A program made the translations under genes and the position numbers. From Aphrophora alni (Eukaryota; Arthropoda; Insecta; Hemiptera; Aphrophoridae), in assembly GCA_963513935.1 (NCBI GenBank), contig OY740765.1, positions 143,595,618 through 143,659,617 of the forward strand: a stretch of DNA of 64,000 nucleotides, in the 5' to 3' direction. Within the stretch, counting starts at the first letter, position 1; each line of letters begins with the position of its first letter. Shown here one piece after another: positions 49,292-62,862 of the stretch. The notes below the pieces were generated by a model. The model saw only the letters and a list, made by a program, of their open reading frames with translations. It had not been told where the DNA came from and did not search any database.

Positions 49292-51655
49292 GTAAGTTTT
49301 ACAACTTTTTTTATTTAGCCTAGCCTAATAAAATATTCTAAACATATCAAATTTAATGACCATGATATTTTTAGGAACTCTGCATGTTTAGAATAAAAAA
49401 CTGAACAACTTCGGAGACGAGGAAGATAATAAAATTAAAACAAATATAAGAAAATCACTCCAAAAAGTACTTAGAATCCTTAAAGGTACTTTTTACTTTT
49501 ATAATAGTGTGGTTTAATAAATAAAATATAATTGGATACAAAATGGATCTTATTGCACCGACCAAATAAAGCAGCTAGCTAAAGACCTCATTTCAGTTTT
49601 ATATAAATAATTCAATTTTAGTTATTGATATTTTATATTAAATTAGATTTAAACATGTTTGTTAATTATTTATTTTGGTTTTAAGGGGGGAAAATAATTA
49701 AAATACGCACTGGCTTGCATCATTTTAGAGCTAACGGGAAAATAAAAACTTAAGTTAAAAATATAACAAACCTTGATTTTAAATACGAAACTTTTTTTTT
49801 TTTTTTTTTCATAAAAACTTATTTCATAAAAAAATATATATATCCTATAATTTCTATTCCCCTGGCCTACATACTGCTTTTACTCTGCACTATAACTAAT
49901 TTATAACGTACTACAACGGGAAAATTGTTGTATGGGGCTGTTTTTTGGTCAAGGAAATGAAAAAATTAAAATACAGTTAACATGCGGGGATTTATCAAAG
50001 ATGTAGCAAACTTTGCTATTCTAAGCGGGTTGGTGGATGTGGACTATGACTAGGGGTCTGACATCACATTTCAAGAACACGTTTAAACAGCGGATTTGTG
50101 AGTTAGCTATTTTAGAATTAAAATCAGTATTTGATGAATTATGAAAATATAAAATAAAAGGGTTAAAGGATATATAATTGTAATACAATGTATAAGCAAT
50201 TCATATATGTTACTAGTATTTCATATTAATTGACAAAATGAGAAACAAAATAAAAAATAGAAAACATTTCAAATTGGTTAAAATCCAAAACATAGTATTT
50301 TTTTTTAAAAAGAATATGTGAAAAGTGTTAGTGAGATTAGAAGTGTGAAAATCGTATGATATGAGAGTTGGACAATCTTTCTTTCACGGCTATCGAACTC
50401 ATAGGTGGTGCGCTACGAAACTATAGATTTTAAACGAAAAACAAGTAAAATTGTGAAAGTTTGGATACGAAATTACGCAAAAACCAAATCCCTAATAACA
50501 CGAGGACGATAACACTTAGAAACATCACTCAAAATTGTACAAATAAAATGAGGCAACCAAAAGTGAAAAACTCCGGGGGAAAAGCCTGTTATAGAACTTT
50601 TTAACAAAATGATAAAATTTTACATGTTTAGAATAAGTTAATTAATGTGTGTGGATTTTTTAATTTATCAGTGTTAAATAAAATAAAATAAAAGTAAAAT
50701 AAACTTAATCCTGACTTCTAATCATACATATACAGAGCGATTAGAATAAGGTCAAGGAAATTTTAAAGAAAAGATAAAAAAGTTTTAATACATAAATAAA
50801 TAATTAAAGTGGAAAGAAAGAGAAATTTTATTTGAATTAAATAATAAATAAAGAACCACTTGCTCTTAAGCATAAGAAAATTCATAGCATACTTAATGAC
50901 AAAGAGTTGTTCAAGAGTTGTAAATAAATATAAATAAAATTTGTTGATGTTTAACAGGTGTTAAACAATAATTATTGTAAAGAGCAAAATTAAAATTTAT
51001 TTTATCAAAATTCCTAATCCACATACACAGGCTTACAGGCAGCAGCATTAAAGGTGAGATAGATTGTAACGAAACGACATTCCTAAGACCACACAAGCGA
51101 GATTATAAATAAATAGAATCAAACTTGCTCGTGATCTCCCTAAACCAAGGGGCAGAATTAGATTTAATTACTGGAAGCTTTAACAAAGGTGGGTACCAAA
51201 AGTTTGAGCCCAGCTTAAGCTGTTGAAGGGATCGAGAGGTCTAGGTTAAATATATGAAAAAGCCTCCAGTAGTCCGCCTCCATTCGTTTCTATAGTCACG
51301 TGAACAAATCTTGTAATCTTCAATTGCAGGATTTGAGTTTAGTGCATTATTAGAATATGAAAAGGGATGGCGCACAGCCTAGCTCATAAAAAACATACTG
51401 AGTTTTTCCGTTGTAGTACGTTCAGCTTTTTTATGAAAATCTTGAACAATAATGTTGTTAAACATTGAGCCAGATTAAATCTTTTCTCTTGAAAATAATG
51501 TTTGTGTTATAAAACACAGAGCAAACAACAATAACTATGAAATTTATTACATCAATTAATACTAGTTTAAAAGTACTAGAGTTACAGACTTACAATTACA
51601 ATTAAGAACATTAAGAAGTATTACAATTAACATTAAGCTGTTTATGTTTAAAGTA
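49292..51655. other. Non-coding, no gene seen
   Basis: AT-rich; poly-T at 49792-49810. It ends at the A|CCAG junction of the Helitron. Confidence 0.5.
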
Positions 51656-51679
51656 CCAGGAAAGCCGATCTCCGATCGG
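51656..51679 (-). other. Helitron 3' terminus: hairpin plus CTGG
   Basis: On the minus strand: CCGATC, loop GGA, GATCGG, then CTTTC and CTGG. The stem (51665-51670 with 51674-51679) is perfect. CTGG is a legal CTRR end and the next base is T. Confidence 0.75.
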
Positions 51680-52675
51680 GTTATTGTCTCATCTACAAAA
51701 ATGTGGGCATGTTATTAGTTATTTGGTTTTGTTATAAGTACAATAATTATCTCTCATTATGAAATTTTTTTAAATATATTTTAAATCTTTTATTTGTAGA
51801 TATAACTGTGCCATGTTTTCTATAGCCTACACCCCACTTAATTATAGAAACAATTTTGTTTAAAAACCTTTACTACAATCTAATATAGAATTTCTTACTC
51901 TAACATAATGAAGTATTTTAATATTATTTAAAGCTATGCATTTTTAATTTCTATATGATATTTATATATATTTTGAGTCACTTTTGATTTTTCTATAATC
52001 TTTAAAATTTCTTGGAAGGTATCGTAAGATCCTTATTTCAGCTAATTAATATCAAAGGATTTTTTAATTTTTAAAACCTAGCGTTAGACAAATAATTCAT
52101 TTAAAGATTATTTCATTTATGGTAAATCTGGTTTGTTTTATTGACTTTAGTTTGATTTTAATTTTAGTTTTATTATTAATTAAATGATTTTAGTTATGAG
52201 ATCTCTCTTACATGAATGTTTTAAATTACTGACTACTCACACAATTATCTGTATTTCCGTCTATAGCACTTTTAAGTTTCACTTTACTCACTTTTCACGT
52301 TTCTTTATCGATAATTATTATTGATTTAATTTCTGAACTTTCACTTAACAGTTAACAGTTGCTTAACACACTTCATAATGCTTTTTATATCTTATCTTGC
52401 TTTGAGTTACACTCATTATTTTTTATTTTTGAACTTGTTTAACATTTTTACTCTTAACACATTTTACTTTTGGAATAGACTTGTTATACATTGGTTGGTT
52501 TGATTATTGTCAGAAGACTGTGGCTAGTTTTGAAGCATCTCCCTCACTTATTTTTATATGGTTAATCATTTTAAATTATTTTCGTATTGTCTTTGGATTT
52601 CATAGGATGATATTCACTGGATTTTTTCGATTGGACGTTCCTTTTTTGTAATTGTGTATTTTTCCTTGAAACTCT

Positions 52676-53095
52676 TTAATTTAATACTTCTGTCCAAACA
52701 ACGTTTCGTGTATAACCATGTATTTGGCCATTATTTTCTGCTGGTAACAAAATTTTTAGGCTGTTTCTTCTCTTAACTCTTGAAAATGCTACGTAAAGCA
52801 TGCCATGCATGAAAACTGGACTTCTTAAATCAACAGCAACATACTCAAATGTTTGGCCTTGCGATTTATGAATCGTCATGGCAAATGCGGGTTTGACTGG
52901 AAATTGATGTCTTTGCATTGAACATCCCAGCTGACTTTTGTTTGATTCAAGAGTTATTCTGGGAGTATGTACTTCTTGTCCAGCATGTTCACCAGTTATA
53001 ATTTTCCCTTTAATTATATTGTTGCATAACTGGGTAACAGTGAGTCTAACTCCAGTACAGAGGCCTTCCGCAAGATCTAAATTTCTCAAAAGCAT
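52676..53095 (-). pseudogene. Helitron helicase, C-terminal part
   Basis: 139 codons: LLRNLDLAEGLCTGVRLTV (the 'NLxxxxGLCNGTRL' block), then KPAFAMTIHKSQGQTFEYVA (helicase motif V: xxHKSQGQT) and MLYVAFSRVKRR (motif VI, 'YVALSRV'). It is the direct continuation of the helicase at 53046-54830; one base in an A-run at about 53106-53117 shifts the frame between them. It ends in a normal stop at 52676. Confidence 0.88.
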
Positions 53096-54830
53096 AATTA
53101 TTGTGTTTTTTTTTTAATTTTAGCTCATGTCGAGGTAAATTTGCAATTTCAATTGAATTTAGAAATTCACTAGTAAATTGCAATGTATCTTCTGCTGGAT
53201 CTTTTACTGAATCATAACTTTTATATTGCTGACTTTTACCACCTACCTTTTCAATGATTTCAGCATTAATTTTGGCCACGTCCTTATTTAATGGTGCTAA
53301 GATTGCTCGGTCTTTCATATTTCCATATTGTCTGTTAAGCAGGCAGTTGCCAAAAACCTCATCGATTAAATCACCATTTGAAATGATATCACTTGAAATT
53401 TTAATTTCATCCAACTCGTTTTTTGGAAGTTCACCATTCCCAACTTGTAGAAGATAATTAACAAATTCTAGTTGCTCCGGATCAACACGCATATTTTCTG
53501 TTAATGAAAAAAATTTAAAATTATGCCACAAAGGGCTCTTTTTTATTGACAAATCCACAAGTTCACTTCGATTAGCTCTTGGTTGAACTGGCAAGCACTG
53601 CCGAAAGTCTCCTCCTAGAACCATAACTTTTCCTCCAAATGGTAAGTTTGGATTAGCTATACTTTGTAATAACTCGTCTATGTTTTTAAGTCCGTATTTA
53701 GGAAGCATAGGAGCTTTATCCATTGGGAAAATATCAATTTTTGCAAGCTTTCTAGCTTTAGCTGATCCAGGTTTAATATTCGAAACAGATTCAGCAGTTA
53801 AGGGTACCTGAAGGCCACAAGTTTTATGAAATATATGGCCGTTTGGCACAAGCATTGCTGCGATTCCTGTAAAAGCCATACACTTTACTTTATAATTTTT
53901 AGCCGAAAGAACATGATATAATGTTTTATAAATAAATGTTTTTCCAGTTCCACCTGGTCCATCAATGAAAAAGCATCTCTGTTGCAAATTATTATGAAGT
54001 GTATTTATTATGGAATCAACAACTTCAATTTGATTGCCACGAAGTTGTTTTCTCATCTCTTCGCCAAGTGCAAAAGATTGATCAATTTTTATTATGACAC
54101 CATTAATTACATCGTAACCATCAATATCATCCATCTGAAATCGATCTACCCAAAATTGAAAATTTCGACCTTCAGTTGCTTGAGTATTGAGCTTATGAGC
54201 GATAATTCTGTAAGCTTTTTGAATAGCTTCATCAACAGAAGTACCATTTTCTATGGCATGAAGAATAAAATCTTCAGCCAAATCTTCTTTAAATGTATCC
54301 CACAGGTTCTTCGGGTTTTCGGGAGCTCCAAATATTAGTATTTGTGTAAAAAGTGTTCTCATTGCTTTTGGCATTTTTGATAATGATGATTCTCGTAAGC
54401 AATCAACCCATTGTTTATCATCGTAAGTTAAACCTCTACCTAAGCAAGCCTGTTTGTACGAATTACATTTTACACCATTAACCATAAGCAGATCGTCAAA
54501 ACTCACAGCATCGTTAACATGATACAAAAGTAAACGTAAAAAATATAACTCAGGTTGTGCAACAAATGTAACATTGTGTATTCTACCAATAACTCGTATA
54601 TTCCGTTGTCTTTCAACCCATTTGCTTTCTTTTCCTCCCCATTGATAAAATTCTGGCATTTGCCAGTAATAATAAAAAGTATTATTTTCTGTATTGTCAT
54701 TATTTTCAATTCGTTGTTTTTTAACTTGGTTTTCTCGGAAGTAAGCTTCTAACATAGAACCCTTTCGACCTATATTTAGTAAATCCTCTTGGGCTTGTTC
54801 AATATTTTGAATTCGATATCGACCAGGCAA
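53046..54830 (-). pseudogene. Helitron PIF1-type helicase domain
   Basis: 594 codons. After an N-terminal PGRYRIQNI...YWQMPEFYQW segment (junction between Rep and helicase in Helitron proteins) come the P-loop GPGGTGKT (residues 291-298), MAFTGIAAMLVPNG (motif Ia), then IDIFPMDKAPML (365-376), where PIF1 helicases have DEAPM or DEISM. The Walker B glutamate is therefore lysine, which should abolish ATP hydrolysis. Motif III follows (VMVLGGDFRQCLPV), then LTENMRVD. The last 20 residues are out of frame relative to the family; the true continuation is the frame at 52676-53095. Large, otherwise open frame. Confidence 0.93.
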
Positions 54831-55251
54831 ATGGATATCCAGTCGTTGAACAAAATGACTTTTTTTTTTTTATCTCATTCCCAAATATTCGCCAGCAAGC
54901 TTCAGGTGGAGTTATGCATCTACTTTGTATAAATTTATCTGCTTCATTGTAATTTATAGTTGTTTGATTTTGGACAACTTTTAAAGAAGCGCAATCATGG
55001 CCTTTATATATATATATTTATAAAGGTACTTAACATCCCGAATGCTTCCAACGTATTCAACATTTATGTGACAGTTAAATTTCTTCAGGAAGTATGGGTT
55101 GTAAGGAGCTACATGGCGATTATCTCGAGTTATTTTTTGACCTTGAGCATCTTTACGATAAATTTCATGAACAAAAAATCTCTATTATTTTGATCTAATT
55201 TAGGATCATACCTTCTTCTATACTTTGGCTTGCATCGTCTATTAAAGAGGT
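54831..55251 (-). pseudogene. Helitron protein between Rep HUH motif and helicase, multiply shifted
   Basis: In mixed minus-strand frames this gives NRDFFVHEIYRKDAQGQKIT near 55150, APYNPYFLKKFNCHINVEY near 55080, and KYLYKYIY...KGHDC near 55005-55025, then EADKFIQSRCITPPEACWRI near 54900. The KYIYKG box is Rep motif 3 with the nucleophilic tyrosines. A TA dinucleotide expansion inside it breaks the frame. Another shift lies in the A-run near 54861-54870. Confidence 0.8.
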
Positions 55252-55902
55252 TCAATCTTGAAATCCTATAGGAAATTTAAAGCTACAACTCATTCTACCG
55301 TTTTTATTCACCATGCATGATGCCTTTTGATTTTGTTCACCACATGCATTATGAATCATCCATTTCTTAACTAATTCTCGTAGTTCAGCATCGTCTTCTA
55401 CGTCTGGAATTTCTGCCGAAACGAGATCATCTAGTTCTTCAGGATTATGTATCTTATCTTCTTGCTTTAAAATAATTAACAAATGCATATGAGGTAGCCC
55501 TCTTTTTTGAAATTCGACAGTATAAACGTAAGCAGCAACTCGCCCAAAAATTTGTTTTTTATCTAAATCCTCAATTAACTCTACAAATTTTAAATATGCG
55601 ACTCTAGCAATAATGTCTGGTCTATCTTGAACTATTTGCTGCCAATCACTTCCATTTTCATTCATTATCTTAATAGCTTCCTTAATTTCCGGCCAATCCG
55701 GGTTACATGTCATGGTTATAAAAAATTCAGGAGACCCGAATTTTCTAACCAGAGCAATAGCATCTTCAAAATGCTCAGAATAATATCTAGTGGAGCCAGG
55801 AAAAGACGGAAGTATAATCTTTTCTCCCAAGACAGCATTGTTTTTTTCTGCCATCTCGTTAAGATAATTTGTAACAGATGTATAACTGTTACAAGTCTGC
55901 AA
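55252..55902 (-). pseudogene. Helitron Rep (HUH nuclease) domain
   Basis: 216 codons. FITMTCNPDW (residues 61-70) is Rep motif 1, and GLPHMHLLII (135-144) is motif 2 with the H-M-H metal-binding pair, intact. C-terminal residues WMIHNACG...SCMVNKNGRMSC...FKFP are typical for the region before motif 3. In the living protein this domain nicks and joins the single-stranded ends of the Helitron. The frame ends a little before motif 3, which is shifted. Confidence 0.92.
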
Positions 55903-56746
55903 GTATTTTCTTTTGATTCAATTTTATCCATTGAATTCTATCATATTCTATTCTAATGTAAGTATCTACAAGGTACTGTTGAAACAGCCGTCCACCATAA
56001 TGCAAAGCATTAAATTAAATGTTACGTAAATCCCCTTATTGTTTCATCGAGTGAGATACAGTTTGCTAAATGTGGTCGAAAAGCTATTCTATATCGTGCA
56101 AGCTCAAGTCTAGTCATGTGACCTCTACTTGGATATCCTTCTCTCAGCAGCATACCCGGTGAATAACCAAATGTTCCTTTGGGGGATAAAAAAGTGGGTA
56201 TGTTAAAGGTTCTGCGTATTTATCAATATTTTTCATTATTTGAACTGATTTTCCGCGTTGTCTAATTATTAGTGGATTATCTGGAAAGCTTTGATCAGCG
56301 TTCAAAGTAACCACGGCACATACTTCATTGCTTTGAGGAACATTGTATCTTGTTGGATCAAGTCCTTCTGGGCAAGTGAATAAAAGCCTAACATTTGGTA
56401 CTGGTATCTGTTGAATAGCTGCTTCTCGTTCAGCATCTTCTGCTACTTCCCTCATCATCATATAGCCCCGTGCAAATGGATTTTCAGAACGTATGATTCC
56501 CTCTACTAACTCAAATAATGGTACACTAATCCCAACAATTAAAGCATAGTTTCCTCGCTCCGTTACAGCTTCATCTGGGTCGAGAAAATACATTTGTCCA
56601 TACAGAGGTTTTTCGAAATTACCTTCTGGAGTTTGGGTTGGTTGTGCAGCTGCATTTATTTTATGATAAACCGGACCGTTGGCAATGTAAGTGTATATTC
56701 CAAGATTATTTATTGTACGGTTATCATCGCATGAATAAGATGCCAT
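55903..56746 (-). pseudogene. Helitron protein, region before Rep
   Basis: The frame 56746-56144 (200 codons) starts MASYSCDDNRTINN and includes FTCPEGLDPTRYNVPQSNEV and EPLTYPLFYP, usual in animal Helitron proteins just before Rep. Below 56144, shifted frames give RLELARYRIAFRP, ALHYGGRLFQQYLVDTYIR and EYDRIQWIKLNQKKIL, the conserved 'GGRLFQQYxVDxxxxIExxRLxW' block. At least two frameshifts separate this part from the Rep frame. Confidence 0.85.
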
Positions 56747-57972
56747 TGCATACGATGAGTTTATACTTTTGATTCTCTGATGAAATTCAGGAGATAAGGG
56801 ATTCAGGAGATATGCGAAAAAGTCTTGCTAATTCATCTGGAAAATCAGCATGTTGAATATTAATTTTACCCTTCAAACAACAATCCCCGAATGAATTATT
56901 ATTTCAATTACCTACGCGTTCTTCAGGAAAATGTAACGCTCCACAATGCACGCACGATACATTAAATGCTCCTAAACGGTGACATGAAACATCACTTTGA
57001 ACAGCTATCTTGTAAGTAGGTTTCAGCGGATTAGCTAAGACGAGCATTCCGACGTCGCTGTTCTTCAAGACGTTGTTCCCTGCGAGCATGAGTTTCAGCT
57101 GCTCGAATTTCATTTGCACGCATTTTTGAAATTTCTAATCGCTGACTTCTTTGCTCAGGAGTTTCTTCTTTTCTTTGTTGACTATTTCTCTGACGCATAT
57201 CATTCAAACGCTTACTTCTTTCTTCTGGAGTTTCATCATTTCTTTGTTGATTAATTCTTTGACGCATATTATCCAATCGTTGATTTCTTTTTTCAGGAGT
57301 TTCTTCATTTCTTTGTTGATTAATTCTTTGACGCATATTATCCAATCGTTGATTTCTTTTTTCAGGAGTTTCTTCATTTCTTTGTTGATTATCCCTTTGG
57401 CTCATATTGCTCAAACGCTGACTTCTTTGTTCACAAGTTTCTTGAGAGATTCGTTGAGTGACTCTTGAAAGATCATCACTCAAACGTTGTTGACGTTCTT
57501 CTGCTGTTTCATTAAAATTTTTGTTACGTTTTCGATGAATTCTTGTTTCTGTTGATTCTTGACTCTGTGAATCATTCAAATCCATCATAACTCCTATCAA
57601 TCTATCTATGCAAAGAACTTTCGCTTTACGCACTGGTCTAGCAGTAGCAGAACTATCATTACTTTCTTGATTAAAAGTTGTTGTTTGGACGACATTATGG
57701 AATGTTACTCCCGAGGTTGATGGCAAATCGTAATTATGAAAGTTGATAGAAGTTTTACAGTTATTTGGAGTATTGATTGTAGAAGTTGTTTTCATAGTAT
57801 CATTAAGATTTATTTCATCGTTAGAATCAAGATCTGTAATTTCAAATTTAGCTTCATAGCCTGTTTGTTCAGCTAAAAATTCAGTATCTAGGGATTCATT
57901 GAAATTCGGCATTGGTGGCTCATTATTGTTAAAATTAAACTTACGTCATTTTGGAGGACGTCCGCGTGGCAT
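56747..57972 (-). pseudogene. Helitron protein N-terminus: AT-hook, charged repeats, Cys/His motif
   Basis: The probable start is ATG at 57972: MPRGRPPK, an AT-hook-like RGRP, then TGA (57948-57946), probably a mutated Arg codon, then the open frame 57912-57031. That frame holds four to six copies of a 20-24-residue Arg/Gln/Glu-rich repeat (R-x-Q-R-L-D-N-M-R-Q-R-I-N-Q-Q-R-N-E-E-T type; about 57130-57470), likely coiled coil. After a frameshift near 57030, CHRLGAFNVSCVHCGALHFP forms a zinc-binding motif near 56950, followed by FGDCCLKGKINI. Further shifts connect it to the MASYS frame. Confidence 0.8.
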
Positions 57973-58660
57973 CTAAGAAAAAATTAAAATGCATTGTTAA
58001 AATCTTCGAAAAACGTAATTTTTTACTTTTTAAAAAACAATAGGGTTATGAGCCATTAAAAAGCGGTAGAAGGGGTAAATGACGTCATCACGTGAAAAAC
58101 GCTCCTATCTAACTGTATATAACAGTATGATGTCACAAAATTAAATGCATTATTCCTCCGGTTAAATATTGTTTAAATTTAAAATTAAAAAAATATGTAT
58201 CTAATATTTTAATGTCAGCTACAAAACCAACCAAATAAAATTTCAAAATTTTTTCATGCAACAACGCTAAGGATTGCATAGACATATACTTATTGGTTAC
58301 AACTGCATTGTTTTGAGTCGTCCATTCTTATTGGGCGGTGAATCCGTTGTCAAGGCAACGAGTTTGTTTTTGAGTGTTGATTTACTTTATAATAGGCCAA
58401 ATTATATTTTGGTATTTGAACAGAATAATCAGCCAGTGAATTATTTATTCAATAATGATATAATTTTTGATATGATAAAGAGATATTATTAAAAACTTTA
58501 TCATTTACATAAACACACTACAAATAACTTCTCTGCATCTAAATAATTAGTAAATACAAGTTACATATTAACTTATTTGAGATTATTTAATTCCTGCTGC
58601 CAGCTGATTGCAAATACTGTTATCATGAAATGCTATAATACATATATTTTTACTGTGTAT

Positions 58661-59030
58661 TTTTCGAATCGTGAAAACTCATAGAAAATGATTTTTCTCG
58701 AAATTTTGACAAAGTTCATTGGATTCCTGATGTTAAAAACCCTTTATATACAAAATATGGAGAAAATCTTTAGAGTCGTTTTTGAGATAAAATGACTGGA
58801 AATAGGTACATAGGCTACATACAATTCCTTGCTCGTTTAATAGAATTTTCGAATCGTAAAAACTCATATAAAATGATTTTTCTCGAAATTTTGACCAAGT
58901 CCATTGGATTCCTGATGTTGAAAACCCTTTATATACAAAATATGGAGAAAATCGTTAGTCGTTTTTGAGATAAAATGACTGGAAATAGGTACATACATAC
59001 ATACAATTCCTTGCTCGTTTAATAGAATAA
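58661..59030 (-). repeat. Tandem duplication of the Helitron 5' end, 2 x 185 bp
   Basis: 58661-58845 and 58846-59030 are near-identical units, each from TTTTCGAATCGT to the TTTAATAGAA at the tip. They differ at a handful of positions. The plus-oriented copy at 43007 has a single unit. Confidence 0.92.
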
Positions 59031-59032
59031 GA

Positions 59033-62000
59033 TATTGAGATAATCTTGTTCGTATATCGCACAATAAAAAAATGTAATTACTGAAAAAAATCGCCTATAT
59101 TTATTAAAAATATTAATTCTTTTAGATATATAACCTTCAAGGGAGACTCAGCATGACTACGTTACAACCACAAAATTAAAAATTTTAAACAAATAATTGT
59201 CAACTATTTTCAATCAGTTTTCAACCATTTCCTCTGTTCAACATGGAACAATAAAGTTTAAAAAATGAAAATGATTTGGATGTTTTGTAACCACGTATTT
59301 AATGGTTTTTCAAATATATCTTTTCTCTGAACTAAAACTGATAAAATGAGATGAACAAAACATCCAACTATTTTAACATTTGTACATTTAAATAAACTAC
59401 AACATTTTAAGGAGGCTATTTATATAAACAGTAGGAGTATTACAACCGGTTTTAAACCACTTTACAATTCATTGAAACACTATCATGATAAACCGTATTA
59501 ATAATCACTCAACTTTTAAATTACTGTACACTCGAACAAAACACATGTCAATAAACATTAGGAATGTACATTTTACTCAATTTTTAAACTACCTACTATT
59601 AAAATACTCTCTAAATAAACCGTTAGGATTAAAAAAGGGGTTTGCAGTTATCAAAAATATGCAATGAAACTACTGTAAATATTGAAATGTAATGTTAACT
59701 TGAAGTATGAATATATCTACGACTTTATCAAAATGAAAGATAAGCACATAACTAAATTATCTGTCGATTATTTCCGATTAAACTGTATCTTTGGATTTGA
59801 AATCTTTTCAGTTCGTTAATCATGGAAATTAAAAAGAATTTAGATTTATTGGTTTTGAATGTACTGAGTTTATATTTATAACATTAAATAAATTTATTGG
59901 GCACCATTCTATGATTTGAAGCAGACACTTAATTAATCTTTTTTTGGATCATGGTTCCTAGTAAAGAGTACTTTAGTCACAAACAATTACAGATATTTTT
60001 GGAAATACTCAAAATTAATATTCTTTTGAATATTTTTACCTGAAAACTATAATATAGTATGTAAAAGTGAAATGTTTATTTTTACAAATTTTCTCTATAT
60101 AATAAATATTAATATAGGTTCTATATCGATATAAATTATTTTATTATCATTAAAGTTGAATACAATCTTTTAATTAATTATCATTAAAAACTTTGTCTTA
60201 AATAACCTCAATTGAAATTATAAATTTTATATTATGAAATCAGTTTGATGGTGTAAGAGTTTATATCTCGAGTAATTATTGCAACGCATATAAATGGAAA
60301 ACACAAAAACAATTGGAGTCCATATCTCTGGGAATTATTCAGTCAACACAATAGTTTATATATATCTCAGGGTATTATTGTAACACAAATATCAATGAAA
60401 AACACAATTAATTATAGTCTATATCTTTGGAATTATTTTATACATATAATAGTTTATATCTCTCGGGGCATTAGGTTAGTGCGGCTTTTACCAAGGAAAT
60501 TAGGTATAATACCATTTAATATAAAGACATAAAAGAAAAAATAAAATGAGATGAGTGAAGTTGTCAATTTATAACTGTTCAAAAATGAATAAGCTATTCA
60601 AGTTTATGTTATATTTTTTAATATAGATTTTCATATTCAGTTTATATACTTTTATTCATTCCACTTTCAACTTGTGAACACTAATATTTACGAAAAACCT
60701 AACAGGCCACATAGGTTTTATGATTTAAACAAATAACAGAATAGAATACAAATGGAAAGATCTCACCAGTTCATAGAATCTGTCTTGTCATCATCTTGAT
60801 ATCAGATCGACTTTAGTAGATTTAACATTTGAAATTATCACTCAATATTATTTCTTCTGTTTTTCTTCTCATTGTTTTTATAACGTATGAAATATATTTT
60901 TAAATTATGTAAATTTCTTCAATTAGTTGCATAAACTTGGAATACGTCTTATTTGCTTCAAATTTTCAGCTATACTCTCTTTTTACCAAATTCCATTGTT
61001 AGACAATGTATATATAGATTCGAATTTATATTTATATTTCTTTGAATTAATAATGTAATTTGGTACACTAATGATATGAATATATGATCCTACTTTATTA
61101 AGTAAGAAGTTGTTAAGAACTTCATTTATATTTATTTATTCTAATTTTGTAAATTAAATTGTTAAAATATATTAAGGATCCAAATAACTTCTTTTAAAAT
61201 AATATGTCGTCTTATAACTAATATACATATTTTGATTTTAATTTAAAATTAATCGAAAATTCCCGCATCTCAATGTCTATTTAAAATCACGTGATTTAGT
61301 TGTCGGTGGGCGTGTCTTTTAAAATATTTGTCTCTTGATTTCTTTCGTCCGCCATCTTGACTATGACTTTAGTTGATTTTATATATATTGTAAATCATTT
61401 TTGGATTTATAAATATTCTCAGGTGAAATTTTATATTAAAAGCTATCTGTTTCTTCTATAGGCCATGTTTTTTTACTCGTATTTATTATCGTTTTCTTAT
61501 AATTATAAAATTTCTGACGTTGTTCAAACACGGTCATTTATGTGCTTGACAGTTCATTTTTGTCCGTATCTATCTCTTTTATTTCTACCATTTTACTGTA
61601 GTATTATTATTTTAATAGATAGCTGGGAAATTTAGGCTTCAATTAAATATAGGTTTGACTAATATTAAATTTCGAAATGTTTGGTTATTCATAATATTCG
61701 GTTGGTTTATAATATTTTGTAATTTAGGCATTTTAAATTTATAAAATTGTTTCACAGATTTGCCGCTAGGTGTCGTGGTAATCAATCGTTCTTTTAAAAT
61801 AATATTCCTATTATTTATTTTTTATTGAATAAATTTATTTACGACATCATTTGGAGTTGTTGTAAAACATACATACATATATAGATGTAAAAATCAATAT
61901 TTCCTAATTATGAAAGTACTAAAAACATATAAAGCATAAATTTCTAAAATAAAATGTTCAAAAGTCTTTTCAAAGTTTACAAATTTAAATAATGGGTCAA

Positions 62001-62862
62001 TAATTTCATGAAATAGTCAATGTTTATTTATGCTAATTCTACACAATCCGTCTGATTGTCCAACTACAGAGAGCACACAAAACTGCCCTATGACATAGAG
62101 ATGATGTTTTCTCAATTTAATGTTGTTTTAAAATGAAATTGAAATATCTATCTAATATTCTTTGAGTTATTATTTTAAAAGTCAATTTTAAAATTTTATG
62201 TTTTTAATGTACTATAGGTTATAAAAGTTTTAACATAGGCATCTATATCATGACACAATCACAGATTTTATTTAAATTCAAGTCAAAACTATTTTATTCT
62301 GAATAGCTCATCTGAAGCGTTACTCTTGAAGATTAGTATTGTTCTGGTAATAAGAAGTTCTCGTGTTGACTAGAGAGTCAACATGACCACTCTCGCCGAA
62401 AGAAGAAGCTAATGAATCTACGAGAAGTATTCTGTACCAGTCTGACTGCTAAATGCTATGATTGGTGGATAGTTTGGGCCAATTAGGGATAACCTGACGA
62501 TTATATCGGCGTACTAACACACCGCACTTAATCTAATATTGTTTATTTTTTTAGGGAATTATTGTTTCTTAATTTAACTTAAAAACTGTAAAAGTTTATA
62601 ATGTTTATTTATTTAATTTCATGGTATTGTATTAGTAATAATATAATATTTAACATTTTCCATTTATACAAATTGTTTACTTGTGATTCTATAACATTAA
62701 CCAATTTCGGAACACTGTCTGTCTGTCTATACGAGGCTTCGAATATACGATTGCAATACGAGAGATGATGCAAGTTTCCCGACGTCATATCTTGCTTACA
62801 TCATATACTGAACCAAGTACTAACCCAACTTAGAGACCCAAAAATGTGAAACGTTTCAAGTA
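59033..62862. other. Non-coding, no gene seen
   Basis: AT-rich anonymous DNA. A perfect 8-bp hairpin TGTTGACT/AGTCAACA lies at 62364-62383. 60240-60480 repeats phrases like GTTTATATCTC...GGNATTATT three to four times, a weak tandem structure. Confidence 0.5.

Larger units (their letters stand above)
51656..59032 (-). mobile_element. Full-length Helitron, 7,377 bp, inactive
   Basis: On the minus strand it starts TCTTATTCTATT (59032 downward), preceded by A, and ends CTGG (51659-51656), followed by T. This fits Helitron ends 5'-TC...CTRR-3' inserted between A and T. A 6-bp-stem hairpin lies 5 bases before CTGG. Between the ends lies a broken RepHel gene: zinc-finger/N-terminal part, HUH Rep nuclease and PIF1-type helicase, in that order. 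Helitrons move by a rolling-circle mechanism using this one protein. Several frameshifts, stops and a mutated Walker B show it cannot move itself. The first 370 bases are a tandem duplication. About 1 kb between the stop codon and the 3' hairpin is non-coding. Confidence 0.88.
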
